Below, one piece after another: positions 29,773-37,547 of a stretch of 42,697 nucleotides of DNA (the stretch's first letter is position 1; every line of letters begins with the position of its first letter). The position numbers were made by a program, and so were the translations under genes. The notes beneath the pieces were generated by a model that saw only the letters and a program-made list of their open reading frames with translations, had not been told where the DNA came from and searched no databases. This stretch comes from Rikenellaceae bacterium (GTDB lineage Bacteria; Bacteroidota; Bacteroidia; Bacteroidales; Rikenellaceae). The DNA lies in contig JAFQJK010000031.1 of NCBI GenBank assembly GCA_017415005.1, forward strand, positions 1 through 42,697, given 5' to 3'.

Positions 29773-30126
29773 ACTGAAAAACACCCGGGTTTACGCTCTG
29801 GCCGTTTTACCAAGGTCCGTTACCGCGTATGGGAGGTTCATAGCTTTGCCGCCCGTTGGACAGAACAGACATCCCCAAGACAATCCTACCCCCACGACCA
29901 ATCGATTGCAACTTAATAACAATGGCTTGGGAAGACCTGCATGGATGGTTATTTCTTATGCCCTTTGGGCAGATCCTTTTTGCGGCGATGACCCAATCTG
30001 GCTGTGTCTCGGAGAAAATGATCATTTAACGCAGCCAGCGAGGTCTCTCTGTAACTTTCGAACAACTATGATAAGCGATCCTATCACCATCCGGCCGACT
30101 GTCGAATCAATATCCCCTCAAAAGAG
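29773..30126 (+). other. Possible orphan transcription unit between the tRNA repeats and the efflux operon
   Basis: A TAGCTTTG box at 29841-29848 matches the -7 consensus, without a clear -33. A 35-codon frame starting MAWEDLHGWLFLMPFGQI runs 29922-30029 and contains one hydrophobic stretch. A hairpin at 30127-30154 could end the transcript. The segment is richer in A+T than its neighbours. It could be a small RNA, a small membrane peptide or nothing. A 72-codon frame on the other strand (29807-30025) has no better support. Confidence 0.3.
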
Positions 30127-30154
30127 AAAGAGGGGCCGCACAGGACCCCTCTTT
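30127..30154. terminator. Bidirectional terminator between the tRNA region and the efflux operon
   Basis: AAAGAGGGG (30127-30135) pairs with CCCCTCTTT (30146-30154). The minus strand continues CTCTTTTG and the plus strand ends in TTTT. It is about 105 bases beyond the efflux operon stop. Confidence 0.75.
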
Positions 30155-30259
30155 TGACGATGCCCGAAGGCATGCCTCTCCTTTTTCACGGCGATACCAC
30201 AATCCGGCAGGCCGGCATAACAAGCAGATCACCGTCAGACACGGCCGCCGGCCGGGCGT

Positions 30260-31618
30260 CTACTGCCCGCCTCCCAGCGCGTGGTACAGGTTCACAACGC
30301 CCTGGATCGCCTCGAAGCGGTCGGATGCCTGCGACATCTGCGCCTCCAGCAACGACTGCTGGGCCGTCAGCACCTCGAGGTAAGTGGTCGAGGTGTGCTG
30401 CATCAACAGCTCGGTCTTCTCGACCGCCCGCTCGAGCGAGGCCACCTGCTGGGTGCGCCACTCGGCCTTGGCCTGTGCGGTCTGATACTGCGTGAGCGCG
30501 TTGTTGACCTCGCCTCCGGCATCGAGCAGCGCCTGCTGGAACGCCAGCTTGGCCTCCTCCTGCTGAGCCTTGGCGATCTTTACGCGCGCACGGTTGGCTC
30601 CGGCATTGAAAATGGGCTGCGTGAGCGAAGCGGCAGCCGTGAGCAGTAGCTTACCCGGATTGACAACCGCCGCACCGAGCGAGTTGGTCCACCCTGCCGT
30701 TCCGCTCAACGAGAGCGCCGGATAGAGCGCCGCACGGGCCATATTGGTCCCGTAATAGGCCTGCGCCAGCGATTGCTCGGCCGCCCGGATATCGGGACGC
30801 CGCGCCAGCAACTGGACAGGAACGCCCACAGCCAGCTCGGTCGGGAACCGCTGGTCGTCGAGGCTGCCGCGGCCGATCGCATGGGGCGTCTCGCCCAACA
30901 GACTCGACATCGCATTCTCGACCTCATTGATCGAGCGCTTCATATCCTCGAGCGACGACACGACAGCAAAATAGGCCGCCTCCATCTGGGCCACGCCCGC
31001 GTCGGTGGTCATACCGGCACGCTTCATCGCACGCATCACGCGCACGCTCTCCTTGAAACGGCCGGCCGTCTGTTCCGAGATACGGTACTGCTCGTCGAGC
31101 ATCAACAGCGTGTAATACTGGTTGGCCACCGAAGCGATGAGCCCGGTCTGAACGGCCTGCCGGTAATCCTCGCTCTGCAGGTAGAGCGCTTTGGCCTGCC
31201 GCTTGGCATTGGTCATCCGGCCCAGCACGTCGATCTCCCAGCTGGCTGCAACGGGCACCGTGTAGGTCCACGACGCCTTCGAGCCGTCGAAACTGCTCAC
31301 GCTGCCGTTGGGCGCAAAGTTGAACGACGGCAGATAGGCCAGCCGCGCCGACTTGAGCGACGCCTCGGCCTCACGCACGCGCCACTGTGCCGATTGCAGG
31401 TCGGTGTTGTTCTCCAGGGCCTTTGCGATCAGCGCCTGCAGGTGCGGATCGGTGAAGAGCTCGCGCCAGCCGAGCGAGGCAAGGCTCGCCGTGTCGCCGG
31501 ACATGTACCGCTCGCCGTAAAGCGAGTCGGTACGGATGTCGGCAGGGCGCGAATAGGGCTTATAGATGCCGCAGCCCGTAAGCAGCAGCGCGGCACCGCA
31601 TATGATGGTTATTCGCAT
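30260..31618 (-). CDS. Outer-membrane efflux lipoprotein (TolC/OprM-NodT family)
   Basis: The product has 452 residues. A lipobox LTGC gives lipidated Cys16, followed by GIYKPYSRP, the usual start of NodT-type channels. Two OEP domains follow, with the repeated pattern seen in AEASLKSARLAYLPSFNF and RARVKIAKAQQEEAKLAFQQALLDAGGEVNNAL. It forms the trimeric exit duct of the pump. Its start overlaps the end of the RND permease by 10 bases, so the two are coupled. Last gene of the operon. Confidence 0.95.
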   Translation of the reverse strand: MRITIICGAALLLTGCGIYKPYSRPADIRTDSLYGERYMSGDTASLASLGWRELFTDPHLQALIAKALENNTDLQSAQWRVREAEASLKSARLAYLPSFNFAPNGSVSSFDGSKASWTYTVPVAASWEIDVLGRMTNAKRQAKALYLQSEDYRQAVQTGLIASVANQYYTLLMLDEQYRISEQTAGRFKESVRVMRAMKRAGMTTDAGVAQMEAAYFAVVSSLEDMKRSINEVENAMSSLLGETPHAIGRGSLDDQRFPTELAVGVPVQLLARRPDIRAAEQSLAQAYYGTNMARAALYPALSLSGTAGWTNSLGAAVVNPGKLLLTAAASLTQPIFNAGANRARVKIAKAQQEEAKLAFQQALLDAGGEVNNALTQYQTAQAKAEWRTQQVASLERAVEKTELLMQHTSTTYLEVLTAQQSLLEAQMSQASDRFEAIQGVVNLYHALGGGQ

Positions 31619-34600
31619 TTGTCTTCCTTCTTCTGGTTAGTCAATTGATTCATCTCCTCCATCTCGGCGGTTATCGCCCAGTCGGGGTCTTTGTGGCGTA
31701 CGGGGCGGAAGCGCTCCTGTATCCACTGGAACACGACGAAAAGCGAAGGCACGAGGAACAACAGCACCAGCGTACCGATCAGCATACCGCCCACGGCGCC
31801 CGTACCGAGCGACGAGTTACCGTTGGCCCCGACGCCGTGCGAGAACATCAGCGGCAGCAGGCCGAAGATCATCGTGAGCGCCGTCATCAGGATCGGGCGC
31901 AGACGCACCTTGGCCGCGCTGACAGCCGCCTGCGCGAGGCTCATGCCCGCTTTGCGGCGCTGCGAGGCGTAGTCCGTGAGCAGGATGGCCGTCTTGGCCA
32001 GCAGGCCGATCAGCATGATGATACCCGTCTGCAGGTAGATGTTGTTCTCCAGACCGAAGATCTTGGCGAACAGGAAGCTACCCATCAGACCGCACGGCAC
32101 CGCGAGGATGATGGCGATCGGCAGGAAGACGCTCTCGTACAGTGCACACAGGATCAAGTATATCAGCACGATACAGATACCGAAAATGATACCGGCCGTA
32201 TTCGTCGTGCGGCTCTCCTCGCGGGTAATGCCGGCAAACTCGTAGCCGTAGCCGCGCGGAAGCGACTGGGCGGCCACCTCCTCGATCGCACGGATCGCGT
32301 CGCCCGACGAGTAACCCTCGGCCGCCGTACCGTTCACCGCGATCGAGTTGTACATATTGAAACGGCTGAGCGTCTGCGGACCGTACACTTTGGTCAGCTT
32401 GACGAACTCGCTGAGCGGAGCCATCTCGCCATTGTCCATACGCACATAGGTACGCTCGAGCGACGAGGGCTCGACGCGGTACTGCGGGTCGGCCTGCAGC
32501 ATCACGCGGTAGATGTGCGAGAAGCGGTTGATGTTCGACACATACTGGCCGCCGTAATAACCGGCCACGGTCGAGAGCACCGTTGCGGGCGACACGCCGG
32601 CACGCTTGCAGCGGGCCGGATCGACATCAACGATATACTGCGGGAAGGCCGGGTTGAAGGTCGAGTAAGCCATCGCTATCTCGGGCCGCTGGCGCAGCTT
32701 GGCCAGGAACTCCTGCGTCACCCGGAAGAACTCGTTCACGTCGCCGTCGGTCTTATCCTGCATATGCAGGTCGAAACCGTTCGACGTACCGTAACCGGTG
32801 ATCATCGGGGGCGCCACGGCGAACACCTGCGCATCCTTGATGTCGGCCGTGCGGCGCTGGATCTCTGCGATCAGCGCATCCACGGCGTCCTCCTTGTCGG
32901 GACGCTCGTCCCAGTTCTTGAGGCTGAGGATGAACATACCGTACGACGAACCCTCGCCGGCGATCATGCCGTAACCCGTCACGGCGGTCGCCAGACGGAT
33001 CTGCTCGATGCCCTCGAGCCGCTCCTCGATCTGCTGCATCACCTCGTCCGTGTTGCGCAGCGAGCTGCCCGGCGCAGCCGACACGTTGACCATGATCGTA
33101 CCCATGTCCTCGTTGGGCACAAGACCCGTTTTGGTGGTGGACATCAGCACGAACAGCGCGACGAGCGCCGCACCCAGCACCGACCACATCACCCACTTGC
33201 GGCGGATGAAAAAGAGCACACCGTATTTGTAGCGGTTGATCATCGCGTCGAACGAGGCGTTGAACGCCTTGCGGAAGCGGGCCGCGAAGTTATCTTTCAT
33301 CTGGCCGTTCTCGTCCAGATAGGGCTTGAGCAGCAGGGCGCAGAGCGCCGGCGAGAGCGTCAGCGCGTTGATCGCCGAGATACCCACGGCCACGGCCATC
33401 GTCACACCGAACTGCGGATAGAAGACACCCGACGTACCTCCCATCATCGAGACGGGGATGAACACGGCCATGAAGACCAGCGTCGAGGTGAGGATAGCCG
33501 CCGTAATACCGCCCATCGCATCGACCGTCGCATGGTAGGGCGAGCGGTAGCCCACATCGAAGCGGGCCTGGACGGCCTCGACGACGATGATCGCATCGTC
33601 GACCACCGTACCGATGGCCAGCACCAGCGCAAAGAGCGTCAGCAGGTTGATCGTGAACCCGGCCACCGACATGAAGGCGAACGTACCCACCAGCGAGACA
33701 ATGATCGCCACCGACGGGATCAGCGTCGAGCGCAGGTCCTGCAGGAAGACGTAAACGACCAGCAGCACGAGGATGAACGCCTCGATCAGCGTCTTGATCA
33801 CCTCGCCCATCGAGGCGTACAGGAAGTCGTTGACGCTCATCATCGAGTCGAGCTCCACGTCGGGCGGCAGGTCGGGCTTGATGCTCTCAACGAAAGCGTC
33901 GATGTCCTCGACCACCTGAGTGGCATTGGACCCCGCCGTCTGGAAGATCATCGCCATAGCGCCCGGGGCTCCGTTGAGCCGCGACAGGTAGCCGTACGAC
34001 TCGGTGCCCAGCTCGATCCGGGCCACATCGCGCAACCGGAGCACCTCGCCGTCGGGCAGCGCCTTGATCACGATCTGGCCGAACTCCTCGGGCGTCATCA
34101 GGCGGCCGCGGTACATCATCGTATACACGAACGTGGCATCCGAGTTCTCGCCGAACGAGCCGGTCGCCGCCTCGATATTCTGCTCGCCGAGCACCCCCGC
34201 AACATCGTCCGGGATCAGCCCGTACTGCATCATCGCGTCGGGGTTGAACCAGATACGCATACTGTAACTGTCCGAGAGCAGTACCATATCGCCGACGCCC
34301 TGGATACGCTTGATCTGAGGCTCGATATTGAGCTTAAGGTAGTTGCCGAGGAACGTCTGGTCATATGTGCCGTTCGGGCTGGAGATGGTCAGCACCTTGA
34401 GGATCGAGGTCTGCCGCTTGACCACCGTCACGCCGATACGGGTCACCTCGGCCGGTAGCTGGCCGGTCGCGCGCGACACGCGGTTCTGCACGTTGACGGC
34501 CGCCATGTCGGGGTCGGTCCCCTGCCTGAAATAGACGGTGATCGAGACCGAGCCGTTGTTCGACGAGGTCGACCGCATGTAGTCCATGTTCTCAACGCCG

Positions 34601-34812
34601 TTGATCGCCTCTTCGAGCGGGGCGATCACCGACTTCTGCACGGTCGAGGCGCTGGCGCCGGGATACGAGGTCATCACCATGACCGTGGGAGGAGCGATAT
34701 CGGGATACTGCTCGACGGGCAGCGTCGCCAGACCGATCACACCGCCCAGCAGGATAATGACCGAGATCACGCCGGCCAGGACCGGGCGCTCGATAAAATG
34801 TTTGAGTGTCAT
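31609..34812 (-). CDS. RND multidrug efflux permease, HAE1 family
   Basis: The product has 1067 residues (AcrB 1049). It opens MTLKHFIERPVLAGVISVIILLGG. The proton-relay Asp pair lies in GTVVDDAIIVVEAV of TM4, and the relay Lys in GLLAKTAILLTDYA of TM10. Two large periplasmic loops hold the porter and docking domains; the substrate loop cannot be assigned by eye. It drives export of drugs, bile salts or similar compounds with the proton gradient. It lies 6 bases after the adaptor gene and overlaps the channel gene by 10 bases. Confidence 0.97.
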   Translation of the reverse strand: MTLKHFIERPVLAGVISVIILLGGVIGLATLPVEQYPDIAPPTVMVMTSYPGASASTVQKSVIAPLEEAINGVENMDYMRSTSSNNGSVSITVYFRQGTDPDMAAVNVQNRVSRATGQLPAEVTRIGVTVVKRQTSILKVLTISSPNGTYDQTFLGNYLKLNIEPQIKRIQGVGDMVLLSDSYSMRIWFNPDAMMQYGLIPDDVAGVLGEQNIEAATGSFGENSDATFVYTMMYRGRLMTPEEFGQIVIKALPDGEVLRLRDVARIELGTESYGYLSRLNGAPGAMAMIFQTAGSNATQVVEDIDAFVESIKPDLPPDVELDSMMSVNDFLYASMGEVIKTLIEAFILVLLVVYVFLQDLRSTLIPSVAIIVSLVGTFAFMSVAGFTINLLTLFALVLAIGTVVDDAIIVVEAVQARFDVGYRSPYHATVDAMGGITAAILTSTLVFMAVFIPVSMMGGTSGVFYPQFGVTMAVAVGISAINALTLSPALCALLLKPYLDENGQMKDNFAARFRKAFNASFDAMINRYKYGVLFFIRRKWVMWSVLGAALVALFVLMSTTKTGLVPNEDMGTIMVNVSAAPGSSLRNTDEVMQQIEERLEGIEQIRLATAVTGYGMIAGEGSSYGMFILSLKNWDERPDKEDAVDALIAEIQRRTADIKDAQVFAVAPPMITGYGTSNGFDLHMQDKTDGDVNEFFRVTQEFLAKLRQRPEIAMAYSTFNPAFPQYIVDVDPARCKRAGVSPATVLSTVAGYYGGQYVSNINRFSHIYRVMLQADPQYRVEPSSLERTYVRMDNGEMAPLSEFVKLTKVYGPQTLSRFNMYNSIAVNGTAAEGYSSGDAIRAIEEVAAQSLPRGYGYEFAGITREESRTTNTAGIIFGICIVLIYLILCALYESVFLPIAIILAVPCGLMGSFLFAKIFGLENNIYLQTGIIMLIGLLAKTAILLTDYASQRRKAGMSLAQAAVSAAKVRLRPILMTALTMIFGLLPLMFSHGVGANGNSSLGTGAVGGMLIGTLVLLFLVPSLFVVFQWIQERFRPVRHKDPDWAITAEMEEMNQLTNQKKEDKCE

Positions 34813-34818
34813 ACGCCG

Positions 34819-35934
34819 CTACTCCTCCTTTCCGTTGGTTTTGGGCGTAACGGGCATCCCGTCGCGGAGCGTACCCACGCCCTCGGCAACGATCACATCG
34901 CCCGCCTCAAGCCCCGAGGTCACGACATACTCCTGTCCGCCGTCGACCGGGATCACCGTCACCGGCGCCGAAACCGCCTTGCCGTCAACCACTTTATATA
35001 CAAAAACCTTATCCTGGATCTCGAACGTCGCCGAGCGCGGAACGACCAGGCCATCCTTCAGCTCGCGCGGAAGCAGCACATTACCCGACGCGCCGCTGTG
35101 CAGCAGGCCGCCGCCGTTGGGGAACACGGCCCGCATCGACACGCTGCCGGTCGAGGCGTCGATCACGCCGCTGATCGTCTCGACATACCCTTTCTTGTCA
35201 TACATCTTCCCGTTGTTAAGCCGCAGGTCAACCTCGGGCAGCGAGGCGATCACCTCGGGCATCGAGCCGTGCTCGCTCGTCAGGTCGTAGAGCTGGCTCT
35301 CCGAGATCGAGAAGTAGACGTACATCTCCGAATTGTCGGACACGGTGGTCAGCGGCTTCGGGAGCGAGGGAGAAACGAGAGCGCCGGCCCGGTAGGGGAG
35401 CGTCCCGACCACGCCGTTCGACGGACTCTGGACCGTCGTGTACGACAGGTTGTTGCGCGCCGTCACCTCCTGCGCCTCGGCCTGCGAGAGCTGGGCCTTG
35501 GCCGTCAGCAGTTGGTTCTCGGCGGTCCGCAGGTCGAACTCCGAAACGACCTCCTCGTCGTAAAGCGCCTTCTTGCTGTCAAAGACGAGCTGAGCCGTCG
35601 CGACACCGGCCCTGGCGGCCTCCACATTGGCCTCGGCCACCTTCAGCGCCGCCTTGTAGGGCACCTGGTCGATCACGAAAAGCGTCTGGCCCTTGCGGAC
35701 ACGCTCGCCCTCCTTGATGCACACCTCGGAAATGGTCCCCGACACCTGCGGGTAGATCGCAATGTCCTGACGCCCCTGGATCGAGGCGGGATAACTGCTC
35801 GTGAGCTCCCGGTCGGCAGGCGAAAGGGTCAGCACGGCATAGCTCGCATCGTAGCTGAGCGTCGGGGCCTCATGGCATCCCGACAAGAAAAAACAGCAGG
35901 CCATTGCTGCTGCACACATCGATGTTCTTTTCAT
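34819..35934 (-). CDS. RND efflux periplasmic adaptor subunit, lipoprotein
   Basis: The product has 371 residues with lipobox LSGC, lipidated at Cys20. The membrane-fusion pattern is clear: IAIYPQVSGTISEVCIKEGERVRKGQTLFVID (lipoyl half), a coiled-coil hairpin around AEANVEAARAGVATAQLVFDSKK, the second lipoyl half TVQSPSNGVVGTL, and a beta-barrel domain. It links the permease to the outer channel. It is the first gene of the operon, with a TAACTTTG promoter box 21 bases before the start. Confidence 0.95.
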   Translation of the reverse strand: MKRTSMCAAAMACCFFLSGCHEAPTLSYDASYAVLTLSPADRELTSSYPASIQGRQDIAIYPQVSGTISEVCIKEGERVRKGQTLFVIDQVPYKAALKVAEANVEAARAGVATAQLVFDSKKALYDEEVVSEFDLRTAENQLLTAKAQLSQAEAQEVTARNNLSYTTVQSPSNGVVGTLPYRAGALVSPSLPKPLTTVSDNSEMYVYFSISESQLYDLTSEHGSMPEVIASLPEVDLRLNNGKMYDKKGYVETISGVIDASTGSVSMRAVFPNGGGLLHSGASGNVLLPRELKDGLVVPRSATFEIQDKVFVYKVVDGKAVSAPVTVIPVDGGQEYVVTSGLEAGDVIVAEGVGTLRDGMPVTPKTNGKEE

Positions 35935-35954
35935 AGTTTGCTGTTAAGTCGGGC

Positions 35955-35962
35955 CAAAGTTA
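35955..35962 (-). promoter_or_regulatory. Promoter -7 box of the efflux operon
   Basis: TAACTTTG on the minus strand matches TAnnTTTG. The expected -33 position reads CCTG instead of TTTG, which would suit an activator-dependent promoter. Confidence 0.65.
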
Positions 35963-36004
35963 GCGGACGCAGGCGGTAGAACAGGTTTCAATAGGTGGAC
36001 ACTA

Positions 36005-36023
36005 TTGTTCAAAACGTGAACAA
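36005..36023. promoter_or_regulatory. Candidate operator between the efflux operon and the AraC regulator
   Basis: A perfect inverted repeat, TTGTTCA-AAACG-TGAACAA, with 7-bp arms and a 5-bp spacer. It is 43 bases upstream of the efflux -7 box and 61 bases before the regulator start. AraC proteins more often use direct repeats, so another dimeric regulator is possible. Confidence 0.5.
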
Positions 36024-36083
36024 ATCGAATCATAAATTCCCTGCAAAATCGTTATATTGGCACCGAACCACAACAATACAGGT

Positions 36084-36926
36084 ATGCGACCTGACAGCCA
36101 GCTCACCCAGGAAACCCCATACATCGTTGAACGAACGGATTTTGCCCCGCTCCTCGACTGCCCGATGCGCATCCGCGGAGGCGCCCTCGCCTTCTGTCTC
36201 AAAGGGCGCGCGACCATCACGATCGACCTGAAGGAGTATACGATCACGCCCGATACGGAGATGGTCCTGCTGCCCGACTCGACCCTGATGCTGGTCGACG
36301 CGGACGACGACTTCGAAGTGGCCCTGTTCGCCTTTTCGCGCCAGCTGTTCGTCGAAGCGCACTACCGCCTCGACTCGATGTTCATCCGCTACCTCTGGCA
36401 CCATCCCGTCTACCGGCACTCGCCCGAAACGGCCGACTTCTCGCGCAAGCTCTTCGATGTGATCGCCGCGACCTACGCCGACACGGGCAACCGGTTCCGC
36501 ACGGCCATCATCGCCAACTACCTGCGCAATATCCTGCTGATGATCTACGACAAGGTGCAGGGGCAATTCATCCAGGAGACCGACACCAAGTTCAGCCGCC
36601 GCGAAGCGCTGTTCCACCGCTTCATCCAGCTGCTCAACACCCATTGCACCCGTCACCGGGAGGTGGAATTCTTCAGCGACGCGCTCTGCATCTCGAAAAG
36701 CTACCTGGCCTCGGTCACCCGCACGATCGCCGGCGAAACCCCCAAGGCGATCATCGACAAGCACGTTGCTCAGGAGATCAAGATCCTGCTCGCCTTCTCC
36801 GACCTGACGCTCCAGCAGATCGCCGACCACCTGAATTTCCCCGACCAGTCGTACCTCGGGCGCTATTTCAAGCGTCACACCGGCCAGTCGCCCTCGGCCT
36901 ACCGGGCCCTGATCATGGCCGGGTAG
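36084..36926 (+). CDS. AraC-family transcriptional regulator
   Basis: The product has 280 residues from the ATG at 36084; a TTG at 36057 is a less likely start. The N-terminal part (about 20-110) is a cupin-like sensor, with GRATITIDLKEYTITPDTEMVLLPDS. The C-terminal part (about 180-278) has both AraC helix-turn-helix motifs: FFSDALCISKSYLASVTR and LTLQQIADHLNFPDQSYLGRYFKRHTGQSPSAYR. It is divergent from the RND efflux operon with the inverted repeat 36005-36023 between them, so it probably controls that operon. The inducer is unknown. Confidence 0.93.
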   Translation: MRPDSQLTQETPYIVERTDFAPLLDCPMRIRGGALAFCLKGRATITIDLKEYTITPDTEMVLLPDSTLMLVDADDDFEVALFAFSRQLFVEAHYRLDSMFIRYLWHHPVYRHSPETADFSRKLFDVIAATYADTGNRFRTAIIANYLRNILLMIYDKVQGQFIQETDTKFSRREALFHRFIQLLNTHCTRHREVEFFSDALCISKSYLASVTRTIAGETPKAIIDKHVAQEIKILLAFSDLTLQQIADHLNFPDQSYLGRYFKRHTGQSPSAYRALIMAG

Positions 36927-36999
36927 CCTGCCACACCTGCGATAGGCGCTCCCCCACCCGCCCGGACCGACGGGCCGCCTGCCGGACACGCCCCGACAT

Positions 37000-37026
37000 C
37001 CCGCCCTCCCGAAAGGATCGGGCGGG
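37000..37026. terminator. Weak hairpin between the AraC gene and the converging glycosylase gene
   Basis: CCCGCCC pairs with GGGCGGG around a short loop. There is no U-tract, so function as a terminator is uncertain. Confidence 0.3.
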
Positions 37027-37034
37027 CGGCCTAC

Positions 37035-37463
37035 TCAGCGGACCCTCTCCCAGGATTCGGGGGGACCCTCCACCACATCGAACATCGGGTGCGGGGCGAC
37101 ATGCGCCGCATCGGGCAGGCCCGCGCAGCGCGCCGGATCGCGCCGCACGAGCTTGCCCCTGAGATGCTCCAGCTCGTAGACGAGCTGCCCCCGGGTCACT
37201 GTCAGCCGGACGCCGCCGGGCGTGCCGATCAGCGCGCGGTCGAAGCGGTAACCGCGCCGCTGCGCCTCATCGTGCACGGCCGACAGGTAGGCATCGATGG
37301 CCGCAACGGGGTCGGCCGCCCGGCGAAAGCGGTCGAGCTGGGGGTGACGACGGTAACCGCGCGTCGCACCGGCGAGCACCTTACGGGCCAGCAAGCCCTC
37401 GCGCCAGCAGGCTGTAAGGCCCGCGGCGTCGAGATATCGGGGATGTATCGACCACAACCGCAT
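37035..37463 (-). CDS. Pyrimidine dimer DNA glycosylase (T4 endonuclease V-like)
   Basis: The product has 142 residues and matches the Pyr_excise family: MRLWSIHPRYLDAAGLTACWREGLLARKVL at the start, then GYRRHPQLDRF. The Glu of WREGL is in the place of the catalytic Glu of T4 endonuclease V. The enzyme would cut UV-induced dimers by a glycosylase/AP-lyase mechanism. T4 uses the amino group of Thr2; here residue 2 is Arg, so initiator Met would probably be retained and the nucleophile is uncertain. It stands alone, divergent from the TonB receptor gene. Confidence 0.85.
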   Translation of the reverse strand: MRLWSIHPRYLDAAGLTACWREGLLARKVLAGATRGYRRHPQLDRFRRAADPVAAIDAYLSAVHDEAQRRGYRFDRALIGTPGGVRLTVTRGQLVYELEHLRGKLVRRDPARCAGLPDAAHVAPHPMFDVVEGPPESWERVR

Positions 37464-37483
37464 CGTCGTATCGATCTTGGTAT

Positions 37484-37491
37484 TACCTTTG
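37484..37491 (+). promoter_or_regulatory. Promoter -7 box for the TonB-dependent receptor
   Basis: TACCTTTG matches consensus, 56 bases before the ATG at 37548. No -33 TTTG at 19 bp. Confidence 0.6.
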
Positions 37492-37547
37492 TTTCCAGAA
37501 AAGCGAACGCGCTCTGCCCCTTACGCCGCAAAACCGATGCTAAACGC

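Noticed and set aside
29807-30025. A 72-codon frame on the minus strand near the tRNA repeats
   Set aside because: No family, no promoter on that strand, and it opposes the better supported plus-strand signals.
31645-34458. A long open frame antisense to the RND permease
   Set aside because: Rich in His/Arg/Asp, no recognisable domain, fully covered by an intact pump gene.
36057-36083. TTG start for the AraC regulator
   Set aside because: The ATG at 36084 gives a normal family length; the extra nine residues have no support.
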